Assembly (NCBI RefSeq): GCF_001999905.1
Contig: NZ_CP019640.1
Span: 2,398,001-2,462,000, forward strand
Length of the DNA stretch: 64,000 bases
From: Planococcus lenghuensis
GTDB lineage: Bacteria > Bacillota > Bacilli > Bacillales_A > Planococcaceae
Direction: 5' to 3'
In this document: positions 9,144-18,443 of the stretch, one piece after another
Layout: each line of letters begins with the position of its first letter
How positions within the stretch are numbered: position 1 is the stretch's first letter
Position numbers and translations under genes: made by a program
The notes under the pieces: model-generated
Told to the model about the DNA's origin: nothing
Seen by the model: the letters and a program-made list of their open reading frames with translations, nothing else
Databases searched by the model: none

Positions 9144-10489
9144 GAGTTCTGCTCCTCCTTCATGTTCTCGAGCCATTTTCCTAAAGTGGCTGTCGAGTAA
9201 TTGCCGGCAGTAAATGCTTCTGCCTCTAAAAACATCCTGAACAGCGGGATGTTCGTTTTTACGCCTTCTATTGCGGCAGACGCAAAGAATTCCCGCGATT
9301 GCCGCAGTATTTCTTCCCGGCTCTCTCCCTTGATAATGACTTTCGCAATCATCGGATCGTAATAAGGCGTAACTGCATTGCCTTCTTCGTAACCGCTGTC
9401 AATCCGGGCGCCTTCCCCCCATTGCAGGCGTTCAAGTGTGCCAGGAGAAGGGAAAAACGTAACCGGGTCTTCCGCATAGATCCGGTATTCGATAGCATGG
9501 CCGGCAGCAGAAATTTCTTCCTGGCCGGGTACTGGTTCACCTGATGCAACCTTTAGCTGCCATTCCACCAAATCCAAACCTGTCACTTCCTCGGTCACCG
9601 GATGCTCCACCTGCAGCCGGGTATTCATCTCGAGAAAATAAAACCGGTTGCTTTGATCAACGATGAATTCCACAGTGCCGGCATTTTGATAACCGACCGC
9701 TTTTCCTGCCCGGACGGCAGCTTCGCACAATTCCTGCCGCACGTCTTCCGGCAACTCCGGTGATGGTGATTCTTCAATCACTTTCTGGTTGCGCCGCTGG
9801 ACAGAACAATTCCGTTCAAATAAATGAATGACGTTCCCTTGGTCATCTCCAAAAATCTGAACTTCGATATGCCTAGCTTCCGGAAGGAATTTCTCCAGAA
9901 AGACAAGGTCATCACCAAAATAGGCTTTCGCCCGGTTCTTAACGGAATTGAACTGCTGAGTGAGCGCTTGCTCATTTTCACAGCGGACCATGCCGATTCC
10001 GCCCCCGCCTGCACTTGCCTTCAACATGATTGGGTAACCAATGTTTTCTGCTTCTGCCACCGCTTCTTCAAGTGATGTCACGCCATTTTCTGTCCCCGGC
10101 ACAACAGGTACCCCTGCCTGCTGCATCGTGCGGCGCGCTTCGATTTTATCACCCATCTTCTCGATGACCGTAGCGTCCGGACCGATGAATACGAGACCGG
10201 CTTCAGCTGTTTTTCGTGCAAAGCCCGCATTTTCAGACAGCAGGCCATACCCCGGATGGATGGCATCCACTCCCAGCCGCTTTGCTTCGTCAATGATTGT
10301 ATCTGCCTGCAAGTAAGACTGGGCCACTTGACTGGGCCCGATCAACACAGCTTCATCCGCTTCCCTTACATATGGAAGATCAGCATCCGCTTCTGAGTAG
10401 ACAGCAACCGTTTCGATACCCAGCCGCTTGCACGTCCGGATAATGCGCCGGGCGATTTCTCCCCGGTTTGCCACTAGCACTTTCCTCAT
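9140..10489 (-). CDS. Biotin carboxylase subunit of an acyl-CoA carboxylase
   Basis: ATP-grasp enzyme that carboxylates biotin on the carrier protein using bicarbonate and ATP. The start MRKVLVANRGEIARRI follows a GGGAGG site and gives 449 residues, the size of stand-alone biotin carboxylases. The ATP-binding loop KASAGGGGIGM lies near residues 158-168 and EMNTRLQVEHPVTE near 287-300. It is the first gene of the carboxylase operon and is distinct from the fused biotin carboxylase domain of pycA in this window. Confidence 0.92.
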   Translation of the reverse strand: MRKVLVANRGEIARRIIRTCKRLGIETVAVYSEADADLPYVREADEAVLIGPSQVAQSYLQADTIIDEAKRLGVDAIHPGYGLLSENAGFARKTAEAGLVFIGPDATVIEKMGDKIEARRTMQQAGVPVVPGTENGVTSLEEAVAEAENIGYPIMLKASAGGGGIGMVRCENEQALTQQFNSVKNRAKAYFGDDLVFLEKFLPEARHIEVQIFGDDQGNVIHLFERNCSVQRRNQKVIEESPSPELPEDVRQELCEAAVRAGKAVGYQNAGTVEFIVDQSNRFYFLEMNTRLQVEHPVTEEVTGLDLVEWQLKVASGEPVPGQEEISAAGHAIEYRIYAEDPVTFFPSPGTLERLQWGEGARIDSGYEEGNAVTPYYDPMIAKVIIKGESREEILRQSREFFASAAIEGVKTNIPLFRMFLEAEAFTAGNYSTATLGKWLENMKEEQNS

Positions 10490-10640
10490 GATATGTACCT
10501 CCCGTGTTTTATCCCCCACTTCTATAGAATATACGAAATTTGAAAGCGATTTCAACTTTTCTTCCGTTTGAATTGCAAAAAGCTAATCAATCCAAGACAT
10601 ACAGCCCTCCCTGTCTCGATAATAAAGGAGGATATTCGCA

Positions 10641-10680
10641 AAAAAACACACAAGGATGACTGTTATTGTCATTCCTGTGC
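10641..10680 (-). terminator. Terminator after the enoyl-CoA hydratase
   Basis: An imperfect 12-bp inverted repeat (CACAAGGATGAC and GTCATTCCTGTG) encloses a 7-base loop. On the minus strand it is followed by a GTGTGTTTTTT run. It lies just downstream of the hydratase gene. Confidence 0.7.
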
Positions 10681-10712
10681 GCTTGTATCTAACACTGTGA
10701 ATCGCTCATTGA

Positions 10713-11462
10713 CTACCGGCTTTTATTGAGAAAGCGGTCCACAGCGGCATGATGGGCATCCAGCGCCCATAATTTTGCACAGTGGCGGACTTCCAGGTCG
10801 ACGCGGCTCTTAAGGCCATTTGTTTCCCAGCGCTGCACAGCCAGCTGTTTATACGCTCGGTGGACATTGGAATCGATTTTCCTGAAACGGTCCAGAAACC
10901 CGGTGATGTCGGTGTCCTGCTCATACAATTCCGTTGCCCAGCCGTTGCCCTTCAATTCTTCAGCCGAATACATCCGCGCGGAAGTGAGCATTTGCATTGC
11001 CCGGTCATGCTGAAGGGTTTCGAGCAGGTAACTTCCGCCTCCCCAGCCGGTCGTGATAGCAAGTGTGCCTTGGATAAAGCCACATTTCGCCTCTCTTTTC
11101 ACCAGGCGAAAATCACAGGCGGTTGCAATCTCACACCCTCCCCCCACTGCGCTGCCATTCACCACAGCAATTACCGGAACAGGCAGCATCTTGATCCGGT
11201 ATAGGAGATCGGCCATCCGTGACAGCATGGGGAACGCTTCTTCTTCTGTTTTCAGCTCATGGAATACAGACAGATCGCCGCCTGAACAAAATGCCTCTCC
11301 ACCCGCGCCTGTAATGACAGCGCAATGGGCACGGCTGTCTTGCACTGCGGCAATAAACTTTTCAAATCCGTCCATTACACTGTGATTGATGGCATTCCGG
11401 ATTTCAGACCGGTTGATTGTCATTGTTAGCACGCCATCCGTTTCTTCGATGCGATAAGTCAC
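10713..11462 (-). CDS. Enoyl-CoA hydratase/isomerase family protein
   Basis: Crotonase-fold protein of 249 residues. A GTG start (VTYRIEETDG) is chosen because GGAGGG lies 8 bases upstream, while the frame further upstream runs through the rpmF terminator. The oxyanion-hole segments AFCSGGDLSVF (about residues 59-69) and NGSAVGGGCEIATACDF (about 101-117) are clear. Next to an acyl-CoA carboxylase it could hydrate methylglutaconyl-CoA in leucine breakdown (B. subtilis YngF role). The exact substrate cannot be read from the sequence. Confidence 0.85.
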   Translation of the reverse strand: MTYRIEETDGVLTMTINRSEIRNAINHSVMDGFEKFIAAVQDSRAHCAVITGAGGEAFCSGGDLSVFHELKTEEEAFPMLSRMADLLYRIKMLPVPVIAVVNGSAVGGGCEIATACDFRLVKREAKCGFIQGTLAITTGWGGGSYLLETLQHDRAMQMLTSARMYSAEELKGNGWATELYEQDTDITGFLDRFRKIDSNVHRAYKQLAVQRWETNGLKSRVDLEVRHCAKLWALDAHHAAVDRFLNKSR

Positions 11463-11493
11463 CCTGATCCCTCCACACTGATTATATGTATGC

Positions 11494-11530
11494 AAAAAAC
11501 CGCCAAGAGCCATGGTCTCTCGGCGGTTTT
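11494..11530 (-). terminator. Terminator after rpmF
   Basis: AAAAAACCGCCAAGAG pairs with TCTCTCGGCGGTTTT with one mismatch, giving a strong hairpin ending in a T run on either strand. It closes the yceD-rpmF unit on the minus strand. Confidence 0.85.
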
Positions 11531-11548
11531 CAAGCAGCAAACACTTAC

Positions 11549-11722
11549 TTATTTGCTGACAACTTCTTTTCCTTTATAGTGACCGCAATTTTTGCAGACA
11601 CGATGAGTCAATTTCGATTCGCCACAGTTCGGGCAGGAAATCATGCCAGGCACTTCGATTTTGAAATGCGTACGGCGCTTTCTCTTCGCTGTTTTGGAAG
11701 TTCTTCTAAACGGTACAGCCAT
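11549..11722 (-). CDS. rpmF: 50S ribosomal protein L32
   Basis: Ribosomal protein of 57 residues starting [20 protein letters not shown], the classical L32 N terminus. Two CxxC-type pairs (CPNCG and CKNCG) form a zinc-binding form of L32. AAGGAGGTG lies before the ATG. It follows the DUF177 gene by 24 bases, a pairing conserved from Firmicutes to Proteobacteria. Confidence 0.97.
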   Translation of the reverse strand: MAVPFRRTSKTAKRKRRTHFKIEVPGMISCPNCGESKLTHRVCKNCGHYKGKEVVSK

Positions 11723-11746
11723 TGGTGACACCTCCTTACACGGGTT

Positions 11747-12280
11747 CTATTCCTCAGTCTGATCAAAGAACTTAGCCAGATCGGCAAGTCTTGGATCGGT
11801 TTTTGGTTGGGCGTTTGCCGTCTCTTCCCGGAGCTGGTCATCCGTCTTATATGACCAGTTTTCTCCACCTTCAATGACGACTTCATCCGCACCTTCTCTA
11901 AATACTTGGAGCGGCACTTCCAGCAGAATCAGTTCTTCGAGCACCGGCTGGAGATCGACGACATCCCCTTCCACCGCATGAACATTGTCATCTCCAGAAT
12001 CCTCTGCGTATTCCGACCATGTGAAAATTTCATCTGATTTAATATCAAACGGAAATTCAACGTCTTCCCATGTGCGGGCGCAAGGAAGAATCATTACGCC
12101 TTCCACCCTGAGCTGACAAGTCATTTTCTTGGAACCGACTGTGCAATGTCCTGTGACGTGAACAGGTGAAATGGACCGAATATCTGAATTTCGTTCCTTA
12201 ACTTCGTCAAGCCGGACCGTTTCATCCAGCTGCAATCCACTACGCTGATACTTTTGCAGTTGAATAACTGACCATTTCAT
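11747..12280 (-). CDS. YceD/DUF177 family protein (YlbN)
   Basis: Protein of 177 residues beginning MKWSVIQLQKYQRSG after a GAGGTGG site. The DUF177 core includes GHCTVGSKKMTCQLRVEGVMILPCART, where two cysteines flank the central strand. Members of this family are almost always coupled to rpmF and in E. coli and plants are linked to 23S rRNA accumulation. It is transcribed from a near-perfect promoter at 12309-12337. Confidence 0.9.
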   Translation of the reverse strand: MKWSVIQLQKYQRSGLQLDETVRLDEVKERNSDIRSISPVHVTGHCTVGSKKMTCQLRVEGVMILPCARTWEDVEFPFDIKSDEIFTWSEYAEDSGDDNVHAVEGDVVDLQPVLEELILLEVPLQVFREGADEVVIEGGENWSYKTDDQLREETANAQPKTDPRLADLAKFFDQTEE

Positions 12281-12308
12281 GTGTAACCACCTCAAGACAA
12301 CAGAATTG

Positions 12309-12337
12309 ATTATATAATGAGCACCGGTGGATGTCAA
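12309..12337 (-). promoter_or_regulatory. Consensus promoter for yceD-rpmF
   Basis: TTGACA (minus strand 12337-12332) and TATAAT (12314-12309) are separated by exactly 17 bases, a perfect SigA-type consensus. Transcription would start about 25 bases before the yceD ribosome binding site. This fits the high expression required for ribosomal protein L32. Confidence 0.88.
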
Positions 12338-12346
12338 GATAATTTC

Positions 12347-12376
12347 TTGTCACCATCCGGTTTTCATCGCTATAAT
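12347..12376 (+). promoter_or_regulatory. Promoter for tmcAL
   Basis: TTGTCA (12347-12352) and TATAAT (12371-12376) are 18 bases apart on the plus strand, 33 bases before the tmcAL start. It is divergent from the yceD promoter, only 9 bases separating the two -35 hexamers. Confidence 0.7.
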
Positions 12377-12408
12377 TAAACTATAATTTTATCAGAGGAG
12401 TCCTTCAA

Positions 12409-13608
12409 ATGAAAGCAACTGGAATCGTCGTTGAATATAACCCTTTTCACAACGGACATTTGCATCACGCTGAAAAAGCCCGGGAACTGTCAGGTGCCGA
12501 TACGGTGATTGCTGTTATGAGCGGTCAATTTCTGCAGCGCGGTGAACCTGCGTTCGTTGATAAATGGACCCGTACACGCATGGCGCTCGCATCAGGTGTC
12601 GATCTTGTCATCGAACTCCCATATGGATATGCAACAGCACAGGCGGCGGAATTCGCAAAAGGTGCCATCACGCTGCTCGATGCTCTGAACTGCAGCTCCT
12701 TTTGCTTCGGAAGCGAGCAGGGAGAAATCGTTCCCTTCCTTAATACACTGGATCTTCTCACCGACCAGCGAGAGCTGTATGAACAGGAAATCCGGCGTTT
12801 CGTCCAATCCGGCATCAGCTATCCGAAAGCGCTGAACGAAGCCTATCGGTCACTGTTGCCTTCCCAGACAGCATTTGCCGATCTGACTCAGCCAAACAAT
12901 ATTCTTGGCTTCCATTATATCGAAGCCGCCCGCATTCTTGGCTCCGCAATTCAGCCGCTCACCATCAGCCGGCTTGGTGCCGGCTATCATGATCCGATTG
13001 TGTCAGGCGTTCCGATTGCCAGTGCCACCGGCATTCGACAAGCTATATCTGAAGGAAGTGCCATCAGTGAAATGGTGGACTTTCTTCCGGCGGCATCTGT
13101 GGAAGAAATGCATCATTTCCTCTCAGAACATCATACGTTTGGCAGCTGGGACCTCTTTTATCCGCTTTTACGGGCAGCCATTCTGCGGGACAGGCCTTCC
13201 CGGTTGTCAGCTTACGCGGAAGTAACGGAAGGCATCGAGAACCTGCTTTACGAAGCAGCGAAGAATGCAGCCGGCTTTTCTGATTTCATGCAGCATGCAA
13301 AGTCAAAGCGATACACATGGACCCGAATTCAGCGGATGCTGACGCATATCTATACCGGATTCACCTGGGAACAACTGAAAGCGTTTGACCGCCCTGAATA
13401 CATCCGCATACTTGGTATGACCCATACTGGGCGGCAGTATTTGAATTCACAGAAAAAAGAGGCCAAACTGCCCCTCATCAGCCGGGCAGCGGATCTGCCT
13501 GGTGAAATGGGCGCATTCGACCTCCATGCATCGTACATGTATTTGCTTGGACTCGGGGCAAGCGATGTAAGAAAAGAATTCATTGTGCCGCCCATCTATG
13601 CCGGCTGA
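12409..13608 (+). CDS. tmcAL: tRNA(Met) cytidine acetate ligase TmcAL
   Basis: Forms N4-acetylcytidine at the wobble base of elongator tRNA-Met from acetate and ATP (B. subtilis YlbM). The nucleotidyltransferase-like motif NPFHNGHLHH (HxGH) is at residues 11-20, followed by MSGQFLQRGEPA, both diagnostic. The length of 399 is normal. A GAGGAG site precedes the ATG. The 3' end overlaps the convergent ylbL gene by 13 bases. Confidence 0.93.
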   Translation: MKATGIVVEYNPFHNGHLHHAEKARELSGADTVIAVMSGQFLQRGEPAFVDKWTRTRMALASGVDLVIELPYGYATAQAAEFAKGAITLLDALNCSSFCFGSEQGEIVPFLNTLDLLTDQRELYEQEIRRFVQSGISYPKALNEAYRSLLPSQTAFADLTQPNNILGFHYIEAARILGSAIQPLTISRLGAGYHDPIVSGVPIASATGIRQAISEGSAISEMVDFLPAASVEEMHHFLSEHHTFGSWDLFYPLLRAAILRDRPSRLSAYAEVTEGIENLLYEAAKNAAGFSDFMQHAKSKRYTWTRIQRMLTHIYTGFTWEQLKAFDRPEYIRILGMTHTGRQYLNSQKKEAKLPLISRAADLPGEMGAFDLHASYMYLLGLGASDVRKEFIVPPIYAG

Positions 13609-14618
13609 AGCGTTTCAAGGTATTCCAAAGCATCCGTAAATGTCTCAATCGGCACGATTTCCATATCCGTCCCGATTTCCACAGCTGTTTCCGCAGCGAC
13701 GGAATAATTACTTTCCAGATCGCCGACTTTGTCGTTTGGCGCAAAGAACACTTCGATACCCGCTTTGTCTGCGGCAATCACTTTCTGATCGATTCCGCCG
13801 ATGCGGCCAACTTCACCATCCGATGAAATCGTACCAGTTCCTGCAATTTCAAGACCATGTGTTATGTCTTCATCCACAAGCTGATTATAGATTTCAAGAG
13901 AATACATCAGTCCGGCTGACGGGCCTCCGATATCTTCCGACTCAAACCGGATATCGGGCTCCGATTCCACGCCTAAGTCTTCCGTAAAAGCAATACCGAG
14001 ACCAATCCGCTCCTCGGCTCCCGGAATAGGCGCAACTTCAATCGTTTCTTCAATGATCCTGCCGTTCCGTTCGGCCTCCACGGTCACTGTGTCACCGGAC
14101 TCCAGCCCTGCCAGGTGTTCGGTGAATTGGTCAAGCGTTTCATACAGCATACCGTCGATTGAAACGATTCGGTCACCAGGTTCAAGAATCCCCTCAGCAG
14201 CTGCTGCAGGCAGGATATTTATAACAAATACACCTTCATGAACCAGCTCAAAATACTCTCCCGCTGCTTCGTAAGCCACCTGAATCGCATAGATTTGCGA
14301 TTCCGACATCAGCTGCAGCTGGCGCACGTTATATTCAGCCTCGCTCTCATGCGGATTCCGGAACCGGCTCGGCGAAACAATTTTATAGCCATCGGCAAAA
14401 GCAGCCCAGGCATATAGTGCTGGTGTTGCCTGCATCATCGTCACCGTCATAAGACTCAGACTACCTTCATCATCTTCATCGCCGCCTTCAACTTCCACAA
14501 TGGGCGATAACTCGAAAGCATGTCCCGGGCGGGTGATATACGTATTAAGCGGATAAAGGGAAATCAGAAGCGCGATGACAGTGATCACCAAAAGAAAGAC
14601 CACTTGCTTTATTCTCAT
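13596..14618 (-). CDS. Membrane-anchored PDZ-Lon serine protease (YlbL/SepM family)
   Basis: Protease of 340 residues with one N-terminal membrane helix (about 5-24), a PDZ domain (about 120-190) and a C-terminal Lon proteolytic domain. The catalytic dyad is visible as Ser234 in GGPSAG and Lys279 in GGIDQKV. The streptococcal homologue SepM trims the competence peptide. B. subtilis YlbL has been linked to DNA-damage checkpoint recovery by degrading YneA. The substrate here is unknown. It overlaps tmcAL tail to tail. Confidence 0.92.
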   Translation of the reverse strand: MRIKQVVFLLVITVIALLISLYPLNTYITRPGHAFELSPIVEVEGGDEDDEGSLSLMTVTMMQATPALYAWAAFADGYKIVSPSRFRNPHESEAEYNVRQLQLMSESQIYAIQVAYEAAGEYFELVHEGVFVINILPAAAAEGILEPGDRIVSIDGMLYETLDQFTEHLAGLESGDTVTVEAERNGRIIEETIEVAPIPGAEERIGLGIAFTEDLGVESEPDIRFESEDIGGPSAGLMYSLEIYNQLVDEDITHGLEIAGTGTISSDGEVGRIGGIDQKVIAADKAGIEVFFAPNDKVGDLESNYSVAAETAVEIGTDMEIVPIETFTDALEYLETLQPA

Positions 14619-14640
14619 CCAATTCCTCCTTCCTATCGAA

Positions 14641-15688
<1,048 letters not shown>

Positions 15689-15796
15689 TTTCTTGCACTC
15701 CTTCTTTTTTCCGGCATACCAAACAAGCCGGCATACCATTTGATATCCTTCCTTCTTCAGTCATGCTAAAATATGAAACGGAAAGGACGTGATGTA

Positions 15797-16177
15797 ATGA
15801 ATCAGCGTTTTATAGAATTAGGAGAAGGCTTCGGAGACATCTATGAGCTGCTGGAATTGCTTTCCTCCAACTCGCACCGTTTTCTGAATGCATTTATTTT
15901 TAATACAGTTACAGAGTCAGGCCAGCCTGCCCTGTCAGTCGCTGTCGCTTTTTCACCGGGAGGAGCGAGTAATTTCACTCCGATTTATATTTGCCGGGAA
16001 GGCATTCAGCCGAATTCGAAGCGGGTCAAATTATTCGAAGAAAGTGTGAAGGAGATCGGCAGGACGCCGATCAAACTTGACGTGAAGCCATCTTACTTGT
16101 TCGCGGATACCCGGCTCTACTTTAATTATTTGATCGGAATCCTGCGACTCAACCACTACCTGCCGCCTCTCGCCTGA
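15797..16177 (+). CDS. Conserved hypothetical protein next to rsmD
   Basis: Soluble protein of 126 residues starting MNQRFIELGEGFGDIYEL, with AAAGGA about 10 bases before the ATG; the earlier in-frame ATG at 15773 has no ribosome binding site. It resembles short proteins found between rsmD and ylbG in Bacillales that databases sometimes mislabel as methylthioribose kinase. No kinase motif is seen. The last codons lie inside a terminator hairpin. Function unknown. Confidence 0.7.
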   Translation: MNQRFIELGEGFGDIYELLELLSSNSHRFLNAFIFNTVTESGQPALSVAVAFSPGGASNFTPIYICREGIQPNSKRVKLFEESVKEIGRTPIKLDVKPSYLFADTRLYFNYLIGILRLNHYLPPLA

Positions 16178-16195
16178 GTTGGGCGGCATTTTTAT
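16161..16195 (+). terminator. Terminator overlapping a gene end
   Basis: TGCCGCC (16161-16167) pairs with GGCGGCA (16182-16188), followed by TTTTTATT. The left arm encodes the C-terminal residues of the preceding gene and the stop codon is in the loop. The T-run side also meets the end of the convergent ylbG gene. Confidence 0.75.
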
Positions 16196-16467
16196 TATAG
16201 ACCCATCTTATAATCATATTCTTTTGCTTTATCAGGCTTGGCATTTTCGTACTCCGTTTTCACGAACGGCCGGTACGATTCCAAAACGGCCTTTACATAA
16301 GGCAATTTTTCAAGTTTTTCTTTCATGGCAGCCACAGATTCCTGGTCCACGTAAACCACAGCATATTTGAGTTTTCTGGAGATGAACTGGACATGTCCGT
16401 ACTTACGCAGGGATTTTGCCTGTTTTAAATGATGAACATATACGATCAGCCCTTGGCGATCACGCAT
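16195..16467 (-). CDS. YlbG family protein (DUF2129)
   Basis: Small protein of 90 residues, [20 protein letters not shown], with the alternating strand/helix pattern of the DUF2129 family (B. subtilis YlbG). It is cytoplasmic with no cofactor motif, and the family has no assigned function. Position between ricF and rsmD matches B. subtilis. Confidence 0.88.
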   Translation of the reverse strand: MRDRQGLIVYVHHLKQAKSLRKYGHVQFISRKLKYAVVYVDQESVAAMKEKLEKLPYVKAVLESYRPFVKTEYENAKPDKAKEYDYKMGL

Positions 16468-16532
16468 AACTATCCCTCTTTTCTTAGATTTTAGAATACC
16501 ATAGGAAAGAAAATTACCGCAACTTGCTGTGA

Positions 16533-16562
16533 TTCACATAAAACTGCATAATCCGGTATAAT
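16533..16562 (+). promoter_or_regulatory. Promoter for the glycerophosphodiesterase gene
   Basis: TTCACA (16533-16538) and TATAAT (16557-16562) are 18 bases apart, with GAGGAGG and the ATG following about 20-38 bases later. Confidence 0.55.
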
Positions 16563-16599
16563 GGCACTATACGTTATTTTGAGGAGGCTTACATAAATC

Positions 16600-17517
16600 A
16601 TGGGAAAGAAAACAAAAATCGGCATAGCCGCTGCTGCGGCCGGAGCCGCAGCATGGGCAGGCTCAAAAGCACTCATCCACCCTGAACTCCGATCTGCTAA
16701 AGAAGCACTGAGCTATGAACGGCCGGTTGTACTCGCCCATCGTGGCGGCATGCTTCTGGCACCCGAACATTCAATGGCGGCATTCCAAAATGCGGCAGAG
16801 CTGGGCGTGGACGGATTCGAAACGGATATCCGTCTTACAAAAGATGAAGAAATCATCATGTTCCATGATTCACATGTTGACCGCACAACGGACGGGGCAG
16901 GCCGCGTGGCTGACATGACACTTGAAGAACTGAAGAAGCTCGATGCCGGGTATCAATTCACCGATCTGGAAGGCAATAACTCTTACCGGGGCAAAGGCGA
17001 GATAATTGTGACGCTAAAAGAAGTATTACGCAAGTTTCCTGATATGTTTATTAATATTGATATAAAAGATGCGCCTGAGACATACGAAGGCAGCCTCATT
17101 CCTTCGAAACTCTGGCGGCTCCTGGAGTCGGAAGGCGCTCTCGACCGGGTCGTCGTCACCAGCTTCTTTGACGAGCAGATCGACCGCTTCAATTTATATG
17201 CCCAGAACCGGACTGCCATCGGCGCAGGCGTGAACGAAATCAAAAAGGCCTATTCCGCTTTTACAAGCCAGTTTGGTCATTTGTATAAGCCGCGCGCAGA
17301 TTTATTTCAACTGCCAGTTCGTTATAAATCAATTCCACTTGATTCACCCCGGTTCATCTCATTCCTGGAGCAGTTGAATGTACCCGTTCATTACTGGGTG
17401 ATCGACGATAAAGATGAAATGAAAATTTTGCTGGCAAGCGGTGCAAGAGGAATCGTCACGGACCGTCCAGATCTAGCGGTTGACGCTCTCCGTACGCATA
17501 TCGCCCAACAGGATTAA
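16600..17517 (+). CDS. Glycerophosphodiester phosphodiesterase
   Basis: Hydrolyses glycerophosphodiesters to glycerol 3-phosphate and an alcohol. The GDPD signature is complete: AHRGG near residue 46, PEHSMAAF with its catalytic region, GVDGFETDIRLTKDEEIIMFHD with metal-binding Glu/Asp and the second His near residue 90. A hydrophobic Ala-rich N terminus (residues 8-22) suggests a membrane anchor or uncleaved signal, so the enzyme probably acts outside the membrane. The 305-residue length is normal. It is not part of the B. subtilis ylb order and is followed by a repeat array. Confidence 0.9.
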   Translation: MGKKTKIGIAAAAAGAAAWAGSKALIHPELRSAKEALSYERPVVLAHRGGMLLAPEHSMAAFQNAAELGVDGFETDIRLTKDEEIIMFHDSHVDRTTDGAGRVADMTLEELKKLDAGYQFTDLEGNNSYRGKGEIIVTLKEVLRKFPDMFINIDIKDAPETYEGSLIPSKLWRLLESEGALDRVVVTSFFDEQIDRFNLYAQNRTAIGAGVNEIKKAYSAFTSQFGHLYKPRADLFQLPVRYKSIPLDSPRFISFLEQLNVPVHYWVIDDKDEMKILLASGARGIVTDRPDLAVDALRTHIAQQD

Positions 17518-17790
17518 CAGAAAAGCGCAAGCGCCCCGCAAACCCCGACAAGCGCTGGAGGGCTTACCGAAGATGGTGTTCTTTGTCATCGCGGGTAAGA
17601 TCGAAGCGACCTCGAGAGTCTGGCCGCCGGAGCTGGACACAAGAAAAGCGGAGTGAGCCGCGAAAGACCGAAAGCGGATTGGAACGGCCGACCCGGAAAC
17701 CTGTTTCCGGTGGAGGGCGTGAAATCAGCGTACGGTCTGGCGAACGAGCTGGACAAAGAAAAGCGCAAGCGGCCTTTCTTGTCCACAAAA
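17518..17790 (+). repeat. Tandem modular intergenic repeat (GAAAAGCG family)
   Basis: Three copies of the boundary motif GAAAAGCG occur at about 17521, 17643 and 17759, the second and third directly preceded by GAGCTGGACA. They divide the stretch into two modules of about 120 bases plus a partial third. Each module is GC-rich with short self-complementary stretches (GCGCAAGCGC, CGGAAACCTGTTTCCG). The only reading frames run through it without a start signal and are rejected. The look is that of a dispersed intergenic repeat family, not a gene. Confidence 0.6.
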
Positions 17791-17792
17791 TA

Positions 17793-17825
17793 AAAAAATG
17801 CGCAACAGACTGTTGCGCATTTTTC
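17793..17825 (-). terminator. Terminator after ricF
   Basis: AAAAAATGCGCAACAG pairs with CTGTTGCGCATTTTT around a two-base centre, immediately after the ricF stop. It works as a strong intrinsic terminator on the minus strand and possibly on both. Confidence 0.88.
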
Positions 17826-17833
17826 TTTATAAT

Positions 17834-18280
17834 TCAGGCAGAGCAGGAACAGGCACCGCCTGAACCGCAGCCGCTACCACAGGATGAATCGGAATTGAAA
17901 AATGGATTGCCTGATGGAATCTTAACTGCTTCCGATACGGACCGTCCGAGAATGAAACTGACTTCGTCCAGCAGATCCTGCAAGTCATTTTCAGCCAGTC
18001 GGAGAGCTGCCACTTTTTCATGCATATCCAGCCGGCGTTTATCTACACGGATCTGCTTCATGACCCGGGAATAGTCAGGATGATACTTGCCGAAGCGCTG
18101 CACCTCATCATACTGGTCTTTCAAGCGCTGAAATGCAGCAACTTCTGCTGCGAGCTGTTTATCGGTATAGACGGTATTCCATGCAGCGGCATAACGAGCT
18201 GCCTGCTCTGATTCAAGAATCATTTGACTCAATTCGTCTGAAACGTCTGTTACTAACATCCATTCAGAAGTCATGAACAT
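17834..18280 (-). CDS. ricF: RicF (YlbF), iron-sulfur RNA-maturation complex subunit
   Basis: Helical protein of 148 residues of the YlbF/YmcA family. With RicA (YmcA) and RicT (YaaT) it forms the Y-complex that assists RNase Y in mRNA maturation and promotes competence, biofilm formation and sporulation. The C terminus is a short flexible Gly/Ser/Cys tail with five cysteines in the last 16 residues, consistent with the reported [4Fe-4S] cluster binding of the Ric complex. GGGGGAAG precedes the ATG. Confidence 0.93.
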   Translation of the reverse strand: MFMTSEWMLVTDVSDELSQMILESEQAARYAAAWNTVYTDKQLAAEVAAFQRLKDQYDEVQRFGKYHPDYSRVMKQIRVDKRRLDMHEKVAALRLAENDLQDLLDEVSFILGRSVSEAVKIPSGNPFFNSDSSCGSGCGSGGACSCSA

Positions 18281-18443
18281 ATGGCTTCCCCCTTTGCGAA
18301 TTTATCATAGCAGAAATTTACCAAATTTAATACCAGTTAATCCGGATGAATAATCTTCTTTCGGTGAAAAATTATATCGAATGCCAAATGATACCGACTG
18401 TTTGGTCCAGATGATCCCTAAAACGAGAAAGGTTTGAGACTAA

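Noticed and set aside
17583-18074. Plus-strand frame of 163 codons over the GAAAAGCG repeat and antisense to ricF
   Set aside because: It crosses a strong terminator and the composition is that of the repeat; ricF on the other strand is certain.
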